A stretch of 64,000 nt of DNA from contig VDFB02000003.1 of NCBI GenBank assembly GCA_007258455.2, positions 44,901,875 to 44,965,874 of the forward strand. Reading direction: 5' to 3'. Made by a program: the position numbers and the translations under genes. Below are positions 34,992 through 47,135 of this stretch, one piece after another. The notes below the pieces were generated by a model. That model was not told where the DNA came from and did not search any database. It worked only from the letters and a program-made list of their open reading frames with translations. The stretch is from Sequoia sempervirens (taxonomy: Eukaryota > Streptophyta > Pinopsida > Cupressales > Cupressaceae). The first letter of the stretch is position 1; every line of letters begins with the position of its first letter.

Positions 34992-35905
34992 TTTAGGTGA
35001 AACCTCACACAATATATAGCCTATCGGCTAATAAAAATGTAACGCCTTGCAAGAAATGTGTAGAGCCACTACAATTATGATGTTCCACTACATTTACTCA
35101 CACTATCATGCAAGTAATGATTGATGACATTTGTTGGATCAATTCTATTTTCAAATTCATTCTTGCTGATGCCATTAAGATGTGACAGTTACAAACTACA
35201 CCCATTTAAAGAATGGTGTCGATCTTTTATTTAATCCTTATATTTACTCATTATCTACTACAATTTTCTGGATATTTGTTTTCATTTCCAAATTATTTGC
35301 ACCACAATTGTTATATACTCATTTTTATATTAAAGAATTTATTTAATTATTAAAATACCTTTTTACCTTGAATATATTATCAATCAAAGCAATGCTAATA
35401 ATTTTTTTTTAAAGCAAACAGTACCCGACCTCCCGTGAATGAAAAATGACACAACAACAATACTGACCAAGGGGCACTACAATGAGACCTCAGTTCTTTC
35501 TATGTAAACGAAACACCTTTAAAATATTGACAAAAACAAAATGGCATGCATTCTATCATGCTATGTTAATGTCATAATTATAGATGACTCCAAAAAAATT
35601 GTTTGCAATCTAACATTCCTATTATGAAAACCAAATTGGAAAAGAGAATCTAGATGATGGGAAGCATTCTGTTGATGTGTTGTTGGTTTGTGAACCTTTC
35701 CTAGCCAATTGCTCATCTATGTTTATTATCTCTGAATTTGTAGGATTGCATCTTGATTGAGATTGGATATTACTTGTGTGAGGCAATGGTGGATAATATT
35801 GGGGGAAATGAATAGAAACTAAGTCCTTGAAAATTACATGTCAGTCACAACCTTGAATTCAATGATGTAGAAGGTCCAATTGGCAACTCAAAAAAATTAG
35901 TAGAC
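34992..35905. other. Intergenic DNA, nothing recognised
   Basis: AT-rich, with no long frame, no terminal repeats and no RNA gene signature. Confidence 0.4.
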
Positions 35906-36248
35906 ATACATATAATGGAGTATGGAAACCATAAAAATATTGAAATGAAGAAAGTTTTATAGAACCATATATAAAAAGGACACACACACACACACATATA
36001 TATTAGTTAATCAATTTCAGAAATAGTTATATAGAACATGATGAGATTATTTAATTGTTTATAGAATAGTTTGAAATCTCAAATAAAGTGTAATTATATA
36101 GGTGAGAGGGCATGATGGTGGTGTGGGATATGGTAGTGTAGTGGTGTGGTGGTGAAAAGGTAAGCTACAAATATGCATCCACAACCTTCTCATTGCAAGA
36201 AACACCTTAGCTTCTACTATATATTTTTATGTATATTCGTGTGTGTGT

Positions 36249-36314
<66 letters not shown>

Positions 36315-36327
36315 ATATGTATATATA

Positions 36328-36361
<34 letters not shown>

Positions 36362-37449
36362 TATATATATATGTATATGTATATATATGCATATATATAT
36401 ATGTATATGTATATATAGCCATATATATACATATATAATGGAGCATGGAAACCATAAAAATATTGAAGTAGAGAAAGTTTATAGACATATATAAAAAGGA
36501 CACACACACATATATTAGTTAATCAATTTTAGAAATAGTTATATAGAACATGATGAGACTTATTTAATTGTTTATAGAGCGGTTTGAAATCTCAAATAAA
36601 ATTATAATTATATAGGTGAGAGGGCATGATGGTGGTGTGGGCTATGGTGAGTGTAGCAGTGGTGTGGTGTTAGAAAGGTAAGCTAAATGTGCATCCACAA
36701 CCTTCTCATTGCAAAACATAGCTTCTATATATTTTTTATGTATATATATATATACATATATAATGGAGCATGGAAACCATAAAAATATTGAAATGAAGAA
36801 ATTTTTATAGAACCATATATAAAAAAGGACACACACACACACACATATATTAGTTAATCAATTTCAGAAATAGTTATATAGAACATGATGAGATTATTTA
36901 ATTGTTTATAGAACAGTTTGAAATCTCAAATAAAGTATAATTATATAGGTGAGAGGGCATGATGGTGGTGTGGGCTATGGTAGTGTAGTGGTGTGGTGGT
37001 GAAAAGGTAAGCTACAAATATGCATCCACAACCTTCTCATTGCAAGAAACACCTTAGCTTCTACTATATATTTTTATGTATATTCGTGTGTGTGTGTGTG
37101 TGTGTGTGTGTATACATATATAATGGAGCATGGAAACCATAAAAATATTGAAATGAAGAAATTTTTATAGAACCATATATAAAAAAGGACACACACACAC
37201 ACACACACACATATATTAGTTAATCAATTTCAGAAATAGTTATATAGAACATGATGAGATTATTTAATTGTTTATAGAACAGTTTGAAATCTCAAATAAA
37301 GTGTAATTATATAGGTGAGAGGGCATGATGGTGGTGTAGGCTATGGTAGTGTAGTGGTGTGGTGGTGAAAAGGTAAGCTACAAATATGCATCCACAACCT
37401 TCTCATTGCAAGAAACACCTTAGCTTCTACTATATATTTTTATGTATAT

Positions 37450-37505
<56 letters not shown>

Positions 37506-37520
37506 ATACATATATGTATG

Positions 37521-37580
<60 letters not shown>

Positions 37581-37922
37581 GGAGCATGGAAACCATAAAA
37601 ATATTGAAATGAAGAAATTTTTATAGAACCATATATAAAAAAGGACACACACACACACATATATTAGTTAATCAATTTCAGAAATAGTTATATAGAACAT
37701 GATGAGATTATTTAATTGTTTATAGAACAGTTTGAAATCTCAAATAAAGTGTAATTATATTATAGGTGAGAGGGCATGATGGTGGTGTGGGCTATGGTAG
37801 TGTAGTGGTGTGGTGGTGAAAAGGTAAGCTACAAATATGCATCCACAACCTTCTCATTGCAAGAAACACCTTAGCTTCTACTATATATTTTTATGTATAT
37901 TCATGTGTGTGTGTGTATATAT

Positions 37923-37953
<31 letters not shown>

Positions 37954-38186
37954 CATATTAATACATACACACACACACACACATATATATATGTGTGTGT
38001 GTGTGTGTGTATATACATATGTATATATATATGTATATATGTGTATATATATACATACATACATATATATGTATGTATATATATATATGTATATACATAT
38101 ATATATACATATACATATATATATATGTATATACATATATATATGTATATACATATATATATATGTATATACATATATATATATAC
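35906..38186 (+). repeat. Five-unit tandem array with embedded GT/AT microsatellites
   Basis: Units start at about 35906, 36426, 36754, 37115 and 37571. Each begins ATATATAATGGAGCATGGAA (first copy AGTATGG), then has ACACACAC, TTAGTTAATCAATTTCAGAA, GGTGAGAGGGCATGATGGTG and CATCCACAACCTTCTCATTG, and ends in TTTTATGTATATTC and a GT and/or AT run. The conserved core is about 320-330 bases. Unit length varies from about 330 to 616 mostly through the microsatellite. Unit 2 has a shortened end. Open frames made only of Tyr, Ile, Val, Cys or Thr and His codons are artefacts of the repeats. Confidence 0.92.
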
Positions 38187-38495
38187 TCTTTTGACTGGAG
38201 CTACATGAACTAGTGAGGCCACAAATGGGGGACCTCATCCCCGACATGAACGTAAGAGAAGTCTCCTCTCGTGAGAACGGTAGCCCAACGAGGGTACAAG
38301 GTTTCATGAGCACACCAGCCTAGTGAGGGAGTGGCAACCACTCTCACGAGCATGGTAGTCTAGCAAGGGCACAAGCCCGACGGGCACACTAGCCTAGCAA
38401 GGGAGGAGCAACGATTCAAGTCCAGAGACTTAAACCCAAGTGGCCATAGATACAACGCCACTACTCTTACCAATGCACTATGGGATCAACCCCTA
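38187..38495 (-). mobile_element. tRNA-derived SINE-like element
   Basis: Read on the minus strand, the 5' end (from 38495) is AGGGGTTGATCCCATAG. A Pol III A-box-like TAGTGCATTGGTAAGAG (38464-38480) and a B-box-like GGTTTAAGTCTC (38424-38435) follow. The body of about 240 bases ends at the AT-rich microsatellite at 38187. The total length (about 309) and the microsatellite at the 3' end suit a plant SINE. No target duplication was confirmed. Confidence 0.6.
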
Positions 38496-38837
38496 TATTT
38501 GTATATATTGAATCATAAACAACAACCTAAAATTCACAATGGTATGTTCTATTCATTTCAAATACTTAAAAATCATTATCCAACACTATAACATATATCA
38601 AATAATTTGAAATACATTGTAATTTGAACAACAATTAGAACTCAAAAAAAATAATGAGAGTTGGTGTGTATATCATATTTTAGTTCAATTATACAATTAG
38701 TTTAAATTCCATAGTAAATTTAACATTCTTAAAGCATCTATAAACTAAGGATGATAGGTGGAATGATATGTATGCATGCAAATTTTTTAGAAGAAAATCA
38801 TGATACATATGAATAATAAACATATATTAAATGGTTT

Positions 38838-40128
38838 TGTATAGGAGTGAATTTGCATCCCTTGTGTAAATTCCCCTTTTGCATACCCTCACCTTAGAAA
38901 ATAAAACTCTAAAGCATAATTCCACATCACCCACCTACTTCCCATCCACTTGGCACCTATTTTGTGTGTTGGTGGGGGAATATTTGTTGGGGACACGAGC
39001 ACGACACGCAGACGTCTGTGCGGCACACTGTCGCCCCTGATAGATTCCTACCTCTAGAGTCTGAAATAATGTTACACTCCTCATTGGGGATAAATTGTAA
39101 TGCCCCTGTGTCGACCAACCAACCCGAAACGACTCTATCTCTCCCATTTTGGTCTTGAAATGGCTATCTTGTTCATTCATTCAATCTTCCAAGATCTTCT
39201 AGCAATCTATCACATTCTCTCAAAGCATTTTTTCACACAACTCCATTGAGCATTGCAACTGCTTTTCACTCCATCAACTTCATCTTTGTACGTGTTGCTC
39301 TACCATAGAAGCTGTGAGTTTGAAATCTTGCGAGACCTCCCTTCATCATCGTTGCAGTCATGTCGACTTTTCCAAGCTCGTTTCCTTGCATTCTCCCTTC
39401 ATTGGCCTTGAGAGCCTTTGGGTGGAGGTGGCATTGCATCACTTTCCTTTCCTATTGTGGTTTGATAGAGTAGCATTACATCTTTTGTAGTGTTTAGTAC
39501 TTTCCTCTCTTCTTTCCTTTATCACACTTTCTACTTCATGGATTTCCTGGCTATCCATGGAGGTGGAAACACCAAAGCGGGGGTTTGATTGAGGAAAAAA
39601 CCTATATAACCCAACACTTTTCCCTCTCTTGCTTGTGTGTAGGTGAACGTGTGTGCGGAGTTCACTATTGAATTGGAGCTTGAGTAAGTTGATATTCATC
39701 ACCCTTGTCTTCATCTACTTTATCATTTATGTAGTTATTTCTCTTGTTTAATCATTCTATTTATTTAGTTAAAGTTAACCAGCTAGGCAGTTAGTAGGCT
39801 TTTATGATTTCCACACTATACTTTACATTTTTTGGCCGTACGGATGCTAGCGCACTAGAGAGATGCCAATGTACTGCATTTTTGTCATAGACCCGGGCTG
39901 CCATCTTCAGACAGAGAGCTATCTGAGGTGTAGTTTGGACTCTAGAAACCAAATCGTCTAGCCCCATTTGGACTCTTAGATTTATAGAGTGATAGAAGCA
40001 CTTGAGAGTGCTCTTCATTCTTGATTCTCATCCTAAACATCTGTTAGCTTGAGGTAAGTTAGGGTAGCCCTTTGCTCTTAGCTCTTTGTGACTTGGAGCC
40101 TTGGTGTGGTTGGTCCCCCTCTCTTACA
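38838..40128 (+). repeat. 5' LTR
   Basis: Starts TG, ends CA, and matches 43897-45190 along its whole length. It contains a TATA box, CTATATAA, at 39602-39609, about 525 bases before its end. The 3' copy has CTATACAA at the same place. Confidence 0.9.
39602..39609 (+). promoter_or_regulatory. LTR TATA box
   Basis: CTATATAA in the 5' LTR, in a context CC-CTATATAA-CCCAAC. It would place the U3/R boundary near 39635. In the 3' LTR the box is mutated. Confidence 0.6.
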
Positions 40129-40130
40129 TT

Positions 40131-40148
40131 TTTGGTGAACCTAACATG
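40131..40148 (+). other. Possible primer binding site
   Basis: TTTGGTGAACCTAACATG follows the 5' LTR after two bases. TGGTG at this place is what a tRNA primer site would show, but the priming tRNA is not assigned. Confidence 0.4.
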
Positions 40149-40363
40149 AACCATTTTGGTTCTGTTTAGCGGTGCTAAGGGGTCCTTTCCTCGTATCCTA
40201 AGAGCATTCTATGTGTGAGTGTTGTGAGGCCTTTTTCCTTGCAAACCAACCTGCGACCCCTAGTGGCGTAGTTGGAAGGTTCCATAAGCATCGTAGAGAG
40301 AAACATTAATTGGGTCACTATCCAATCGTGAAGCCTTTGGGGGCTCTATGAAAGTGTTGTTTA

Positions 40364-41002
40364 TTGTATGGGATGGCTTCCTTTTTGCACCTTCCCATCC
40401 TATCCATGCAACCAGTGAGTATTTCTCTTGGTACAACTTTCACCTCACAAGACCTGTTGATGGGTTATAGTAGAGAGCCATCTCCTCTTTACATCCCTAC
40501 GCGAATCAATGTAAACACTAAGATAGGTGTTTTTGTTGACCCAACATGTTGGGTGAATGTGATTATTGAAGAGATTATGTTGATCAATTTCTTGCATAAA
40601 TATGGGTATGATGCACTTGAAAGTACCATCCATACACATAACAGAATTTCCATACCTCCCCTTGGTAGCATCACCTTGTTGGTCCTTGTTGGGCCTAAGT
40701 CAGTGAATTTACTTTTTGACATAATCTCGGGGTTGGAAATCTCTAGAGTGAAACTAGATATCCCCTGGTTAGTCACCATGAATGTAGTTCCCTCAGTCGT
40801 GCATAAGAGTTTAAAATTTATCCATGAGGGTTTAGTACATGTAATCCATGACACCGGCTATAAATCGCTAGTTGTGCATGGTAGTTGTTCCCTAGATCAC
40901 TTTCGGCCTGCACCTATTGGTCTACTTCCTCCAAGGATGGACCTCTTGTACCTAACCTCTGAGAAGTACAAGAAGGGGCACTTAATGCCTAAAGTGAGAT
41001 AA
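40364..41002 (+). pseudogene. Protease-like pol remnant of the non-autonomous element
   Basis: A 212-codon open frame with the pattern of the Tat-type aspartic protease: IGVFVDPTCWVNVI in place of a VDxGSxVNVI motif, FLHKYGYD, a LVLVGPKSVNLLFDII block and LDIPWLVTMNVVPSVVHKSLKF, which matches the LGRPWL-x-xMGAVPSxxHxxLKF end of the domain. The C-terminal block has GSCSLDHFRPAPIGLL. The catalytic Asp-Thr/Ser-Gly triad appears as Asp-Pro-Thr, so activity is doubtful. The open frame inside an otherwise decayed element is notable, but it may be chance. No Gag is recognised before it, and the first Met may be only a frame start. Confidence 0.6.
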
Positions 41003-42420
41003 TCTCCATCTCCTTATGCTGTTTCACATAGGGCTTGTTTGAAAGCTGACAGTGATGCCACCATGGCCTAGAGAAGGGAAGAATAGAAGTGCTCTCGAGG
41101 TTCCTCTTCCTCCTCTTCCACTGTCCAGCCTATCGCTTCCTCTCACCCTACTATGGCATCATCAGATTCTGCTCCGCATTTGTGGGAGAACCCTATTGTG
41201 CCCACTTGGCTAAAGTGCAAGTCTGGACTGCATTCAAACTTCTTGTTTTTCCCATCGTGCCTAGGCCCATTCGATATGGTAGAGGGAAGGGTCCTTGTGG
41301 GGAATCCTCTATGTCTCAACCTCCATGGCCTCCTACCAATTTTTCTCCCAAGTTAATGAATGGGAAGAGGCCCGCCGCTAAGGCGCTAGAATCAACTCCC
41401 CCTACTGTTATTCCAGCCTCTTCTCAATCTCTTCCTTTTGCTCCCATCAAGGAGTCTCTCCCTCCACCAGAGACGACTGTTATGGAAACTCCGATGGCTA
41501 AGCAGGAGCTTTCTATTCCATCTTAGCTTCTAGTCTCTAACTCCTAGAGTCATAGAAATCGCCTTGCACATGAGCACAAGTGTCAGCAAAAGGCTTTGGT
41601 GGCTGAGCATGCCGCTTTGCAGAGGAAGGAAGGGGAGCTGACTGCCCCTTTTTTAGGGCCTCCTATTGTGTCCTCCTCTCCCATCCCCTTTGCTTCATTC
41701 AATGAAATTCAGTGTTTCTTTTGCCTCCTATTGCAAACATGAACACCCTTGAACCTAAAAAGGTGTAGGTATTTATTGCTCCTTCGGTCGTTCCCCCTCT
41801 CTTGATGTCCCTCCTGAACATCCCGCTGTTCTCTAAGCTCATGGACATGTCAAACACCTCAATGGTGTTCACCACAATTTTCTCCTCCTCTGTGCCTTTT
41901 GCCTCATCTATGGGAATCTCACATCCCCCAACAAAGCAAGAAATGGAGGATAGCCCCGCTAGCAATGGGGGTTGTAAGAGGAGCCCACCCTCTTTAAAGG
42001 GTGGTTCTGCATTAGCATGCACCCTCCTTATGATGGAAGAAGTTTCTACATCTCCTAAGTTTTTCATTGTTCCCGAGTCACTTAGTTCAAGCCTAGCAGT
42101 GAATCTCGGGCGCCACCTCCCTTGCTCATTGAGATAACACATGGCACTCTTGTGAAGTGCATGTTTAACTCTTTGGATAAGGTCTTGGCCCTATCGGTGA
42201 TCTTCATGAAATCATTGACCTTTTCTCCATAGGAAATAAGTGGAGGAGACCCCAAAGAGTCTGCTTCCTTGGCTCTTGTTGTAGGAGGATCGAAGGGTTC
42301 CCCCCTTAACATTCGACCACTATAGGCTCATCTACCTTCCCATATAATGATCTAGATTGGGAAGAAGATGACCTCTTAGTCGACGAGTGTTAGGGGGTAC
42401 CTCTTCTTTACCTTTAGATT
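41003..42420 (+). pseudogene. Degenerate coding remnant, Ser/Pro-rich
   Basis: Directly after the protease-like frame, pieces in shifting frames encode Ser/Pro-rich stretches (41153-41356 and 41089-41526) and an acidic end DLDWEEDDLLVDEC near 42345-42390. It is probably the broken rest of the same gene. The minus-strand frames at 41699-42312 overlap it and are treated as shadows. Confidence 0.4.
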
Positions 42421-43882
42421 AGGTGTGTGTGTGTGTTGTGATGTGTTCCCCCATGCTTGCATTATGTGTTCCTAGATGACCCTTGTCACCCTATATGTGC
42501 TTGGATACAAGACTGATTATGTGTCATAAAACTTCCTCTATTTGTGGCATCATTTTTCCTCTATTATGTGTATTGATTTTCAACAAATTGGGGACGATGA
42601 AAAGTGTTGGGGGCATTTAGGCTTCCCTTCCATGTTGATCCAATTTTTTATTTTTACTTTGTCTTCTCGTGCATTCTTCATATGGTCTAATATAGTATGG
42701 GGTTGATGATAGTTTATCTATATACTATTACTATACTTATATATATTTATGAGTAGCTCTGACCCAAAAATATCAGATTGCCCCTGTGCCCTTTGTTTGT
42801 GATGTTATTGTCTCTTTTTGTAGTTTTGGTTATCTTTCTCTCTTCTTTTCTTGAGTTGTGATGTTGTGGTATTCATGTATTGTCCCTTGTGCATGTGAAA
42901 ACATCACCACGATGACATCTCATTATGTCCCGTGGGCCACAACATCACCTTTTCATTCTTGCTTTTCTCTCCTTAGGATGTCACGTGCCTCTGCGTTCAA
43001 CATGCTCCATCCTAAGGAGGGGCTATCATGTCAACTTTGATTTTTAGAAAATGAATTCATAACTAATGAATCTTTTCTCAAAAATCTTTGCAAACTTTTT
43101 CAAAAATTGCATTCTCAATAAGGACCCCCTAGCGAAATGTGTTTCCTTCGTCATGGTTTCACAAAGAAAGAACTTGAAGAACTTTCCTTTGAGGAGGGAG
43201 AAAATTTTCCTGTGGGAAAAGCTTTGACCTTCCCCTCATGAGGGGCCATTTTCTTCCTTTCAAATCCCTTGATGAAGTGAACATCTTTCAAAAGGATTCC
43301 TTGACGTTGTTCAAATTGATTTACAAAAAAAATTCTTGCACTTTCAAATAGTGCGTCCCTTGAGTGGACCCCTCTTCTTATGAAGGGTTCCTGAGGGACC
43401 TCTTTGAAAGATTTTCAATTTTTTTACTATCTACGTGACTTTCTGTCTATTCACCTGCATGGATACTTTTCAATTTCTAAAATGTTTTATTTGTGGATTA
43501 ACATGCTGCTTTGCAGGTGCGCCTGTGAAGCTACTTTTCAGTCTGAATTTGCGGAGTCCACTTACATTGGCTTCCTTCATGAGAGAGTACTTAGGGGAAT
43601 GCCTTCTTTGCAAGTCTGAGGGCCTATGAAGCGCTTGCATCTTGTGGGATTTATACATCATTGGTTTGCGGACCTTCGATGTACATTTTTCAACTTCTTA
43701 GTTCCACAGAGCTACGAAGTCCTTTTGTTCAAACCTCCTCAGGAGAGAGTACCTATGGAGTCATTTTCCTTCCCTGTGCTTTTGAGCTCGCTAGATCGTG
43801 GTCTGCTTCCTCAATGGTTCAGTTATACATTTATAACTCTTTGATCTACTTTACCGAAAAATCATCAATACTCATGCTTGCT
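42421..43882. other. 3' untranslated part of the non-autonomous element
   Basis: No coding frame is supported. Short GGAGGG, TTTGAAAG and CCTT-rich phrases recur. It includes a GTGTGTGT run near 42422-42434. Confidence 0.4.
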
Positions 43883-43896
43883 AAAGTGGGGGAAAA
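43883..43896 (+). other. Polypurine tract
   Basis: AAAGTGGGGGAAAA sits immediately before the TG that opens the 3' LTR. This is the expected plus-strand primer position. Confidence 0.85.
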
Positions 43897-45190
43897 TGTA
43901 TAGGAGAAAATTTGCACCCATTGTGTAAATTCCCTTTTTGCATACCCTCACCTTAAAAAATCAAGCCCAAAGGTGTAATTCCACATTATCCAACTACCTT
44001 CCATCCACTTGGCTCTTGTTTTGTGTGTCAGTGGGGGAATATTTGTCGGGTACGTGAGCATGATGTGTGGATGTCTATGTGGTGCATTGCCATCCCTGAA
44101 AAATTCCTACCTTTGGAGTCTATAGGAGCATTACACTCCTCATTGGGATGAATTGTAATGCCCCTGTATCGACCAACCGACTTGAAAATAACTCTATCTC
44201 GCCCATTTTGGTCTTGAAATGGCTATCTTGTTCATTCATTCATTTTTCCAAGATCTTCTTGCAATCTATCACATTCTCTTAATCATTTTTTCACAAAAAT
44301 CCATTGAGCATTGCAACTTCTTGTCATTCCATCAACTTCATCTTTTTACACGTTGCTCTACCATAGAATCTATGAGTTTGGAGTCTTACGAGACTTCCCT
44401 TCATCACCACTGCAGACGTGTCAACTTTTCCAAGCTTGTTTCCTTGCATTCTCCCTTCATTGGCCTTGAGAGACTTTGTGTGGAGGTGGTATTGCATCAC
44501 TTTCCTTTCATATTGTGGTTTGATAGAGTAGCATTACATCTTTTGCAGTGTTCAGTACTTTCCTTTCTTCTTTCCTTTATCACACTTTCTACTTCATGGA
44601 TTTGCTGGCTATCCATGGAGGTGGAAAGACCAAAGCAGGGGTTTGACTGAGGAAAACCACTATACAACCCAAATTTTTTCCCTCTTTTTCTTGTGTGTAG
44701 GTGAACGTGTGTGTGGAGTTCGTTGGCGAACTAGAGCTTTAGTAAATGAATATTCATCACCCTTGTCTTTATCTACTTGCTTTATCATTTACGTAGTTAT
44801 TTCTCTTATTTCATCATTCTATTTATTTAGTTAAAGTTAACCAACAAGGCAGTTAGTAGTCTTTTCCAATTTTCTCACTGCACTTTACGTTTTCTGGCCA
44901 TATGGACACCAACATGCCAGAGAAATGCCAGTGCGCCACACTGTCGTCTCAAACCTGAACTACCGTCCTCTGATAGAGAGTTGTTTGAGGTGCAGTTTGG
45001 ACTCCAAAAACCATCACATCTAGCCCCATTTGGACTCTTAGATCTGTAGAGTGATAGAAGCACTTGAGACTGCTCTTAATTCTCGATTCTTATCCTTAAC
45101 ATTTGTTAGCTTGAGGTAAGTTAGGGCAGCCCATCACTTTCGGCTCTCTATGGCCTGGAGCCTTGGTGTGGTTAGTCCCCCTCTCTTACA
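43897..45190 (+). repeat. 3' LTR
   Basis: Direct repeat of 38838-40128 with many substitutions and small indels. It ends CTCTCTTACA and is followed by AGTTT, the partner of the upstream GGTTT. Confidence 0.9.
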
Positions 45191-45743
45191 AGTTTATACA
45201 ATTGTAATCTTGGAATAAATTTGAAATATACATACCTTGGAAGCTGCAACAGGTGTTTAAAATAAGTCTCCAATAGGTGTTTGAAACTGAAACTATGAAA
45301 TGTGTAATCTAAAATTGGGAAATATGCAACACACAATATAGGTAACTTGTATAAATAGGAAATTGAGAGCAAGTGTACAAATTTTAATTGTTGGAGGGAA
45401 TTTTCATATCTATACATGAAATTAATCATAGAAGTGATATAAATTTTAAGGTCAATTGTACATATCAATGTGATTTGAGAGGTTAGAAATGGGATTGGCA
45501 ATAACAATTACACTTTGATTTGAGATTTGTTTTGAAATTTTTTAAATAGTTTTGTGTTTGAATATTTGGCATGGATGAAATAAATAGCACGTATCATTGT
45601 GAATTATTGAGGTCTTGTTTATAATTTAAAATAGTTAGCATGAATGAAATAAGTAGTCCTTATTTTGTAAAATTGTATTTTATGGTGAGCCTAAGTGTTA
45701 TTTCCCAATTATTGTAGGGTAAATCTATAGAAAGAGGGGTATA
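45191..45743. other. Interior DNA of an older element, no gene
   Basis: AT-rich. The minus-strand frame 45172-45507 overlaps the LTR end and is not supported. This was probably the target into which the non-autonomous element inserted. Confidence 0.3.
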
Positions 45744-45858
45744 GGTGCCATTTCTCATGCAAGATGCACCAAAAATAATGCAATATGCACTGAAATAGGT
45801 GCAATATGCGCTGAATGAGATGCAAAGTGTGCCAGAGAAAGTCTCGTTTGCGCCAAAA
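45744..45858 (-). repeat. TGCA(T/C)xTTGC-type minisatellite, copy 1
   Basis: On the minus strand, TTTTGGCGCAAACGAGAC, TGGCACACTTTGCATCT, CAGCGCATATTGCACCT, CAGTGCATATTGCAT and TTGGTGCATCTTGCAT follow each other at about 20-base steps. It is related to the plus-strand array at 47826-48052. Confidence 0.65.
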
Positions 45859-45919
45859 GTCTCATGTCTGAACTTGCGAACATAAATTTTCTAGAATGTT
45901 AAGAAAAAAATGGGGCAGG

Positions 45920-45937
45920 GCCCCACGGTGGGCACCA
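45920..45937 (-). other. Primer binding site-like sequence of a minus-strand LTR element
   Basis: Minus-strand TGGTGCCCACCGTGGGGC, three bases after the LTR end. It closely resembles the GGCGCCCACCGTGGGGC leader found just inside the 5' LTR of many plant gypsy elements. Confidence 0.7.
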
Positions 45938-45940
45938 TTT

Positions 45941-47135
45941 TGTGTGTGTGTGTGAAATGTGGAATGCTAGTAAATAAACACAAACCTTAATGAAATGAAT
46001 TATATCAAAGATTCAAAGCAAAGAAGCTACTCTAAATTGCCACAAAACAAATCTTTTAAGAAAGTCTCATTGTCCTCTATTCTTAAAGATTCCTTTAACC
46101 CTTTGGCCCTCAGATTTCTATGTGCACAAAGCCTATTAGAATGACACTTAAGAAACGAGATTAGTATTCAAGATGCAAGCCAACTAAGTTGCTACATGAA
46201 ACTATACGATGGAAAGGATAATGGATACTATGATGAATGGATGATGTTGTTAGATGATTCGAGGTAGATACTATGGTATTGAGATGGGATGATTCTACAT
46301 ATCCTCAAATGAAAATTATGGAAAACTAAGATGATACTCCATATACTCAAATGCTAACTATGAATATGTTAATCTAAAATACAACTATGATGCAAAGGAT
46401 GACATAAAATGCAACTATGAAGCAAAGTATTACTCTAAGATCTAACTATGATGTAAAACATGATATGAAATGTAACTATAAGACTCCAAAGTGCTCCCAA
46501 GCTCAAATGATATTTCTGTATGATAACTCTATTCAAAAGTGGATGCCAAATACAATGCCAAAGGGTTGTATTTATAGCCTTTTCCAAGCATCTTGTGAGG
46601 TGGTAACAATCGACGGTCCAAATTTGAACAAGAAGAATGAACAGTGGAGATGGAGAGAATCAAGATGTTGTCCCCTTGACCAAAGACAACATGCCAAATG
46701 GATGGAGGAATCTCTTGACCAATAGGCAACATGCCAAATTGATGGACGACTAAAGTGTGGGAAGAAAAGACCATGTGTTTGAAAATTGGTGGAAGTGTGT
46801 GAGGAATAAGCCTTGTGCTTTAAAAATTGGTTAAAGATAATTCTAATTAAAAATTAGAATTGTTTAATTTCATTCATGACCTTGGTGAGGTGGCACCAAA
46901 AGTTGTAGACATGTGCTTGAATTCCTAATCGAGATTAGTGAATATTAATTAAATAAAATAAGCTTATGGAAATTTCTTTATTTAATTAATTTAGAAGAAT
47001 ATGATTTTAGATTTGGAGAATTTAGAATATGAACAATATAAATAAATTGAGAATTTATTCATACGTAGACGAAATATTAATTAAATAACTAGTATTTAAT
47101 TAATTAAATGCCATGACCGAATTTAGGTGTATACA
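45941..47135 (-). repeat. LTR on the minus strand (~1.2 kb)
   Basis: Read on the minus strand it starts TGTATACACC (47135) and ends CACACACA (45941). A TATA box GCTATAAATA lies at 46569-46578. The U3 part is full of AATTAATTAAATA tracts like those of the solo LTR at 57790. A purine tract precedes its start and a primer-site-like sequence follows its end, so it has internal DNA on both sides. A plus-strand frame of 102 codons (46417-46725) lies across its TATA box and is treated as chance. Confidence 0.75.
46569..46578 (-). promoter_or_regulatory. LTR TATA box (minus strand)
   Basis: GCTATAAATA read on the minus strand, roughly in the middle of the LTR, as expected for its Pol II promoter. 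Confidence 0.65.

Larger units (their letters stand above)
38838..45190 (+). mobile_element. Complete non-autonomous LTR retrotransposon
   Basis: Two direct LTRs of about 1.29 kb (38838-40128 and 43897-45190) both begin TGTATAGGAG and end CTCTCTTACA. They bound a 3.77 kb interior. GGTTT (38833-38837) precedes and AGTTT (45191-45195) follows, a 5-bp target duplication with one mismatch. A purine tract lies directly before the 3' LTR. The interior has no RT, RNase H or integrase, so mobility would have depended on enzymes from another element. The LTRs differ at many sites, so the insertion is old. Confidence 0.92.

Noticed and set aside
36173..36509. Open frames of 69-100 codons on both strands over the GT/AT repeats
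   Set aside because: They encode only repeated Cys-Val, Tyr-Ile or Thr-His, so they are translations of microsatellites. The same applies to frames at 37386-37660 and 37837-38313.
38401..38495. A true tRNA gene on the minus strand
   Set aside because: A- and B-box-like motifs exist, but the sequence does not fold into a full cloverleaf by eye, and the element continues for over 200 bases, so a SINE is more likely.
41699..42312. Minus-strand frames inside the non-autonomous element as a third antisense gene
   Set aside because: Two overlapping frames in different phases with low-complexity content. The plus strand here carries the tail of the element's own gene. Not convincing, unlike aORF 1 and 2.
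46417..46725. 102-codon plus-strand frame
   Set aside because: It runs antisense across the TATA box of a minus-strand LTR and its start lies in short ACTATGA-type repeats.
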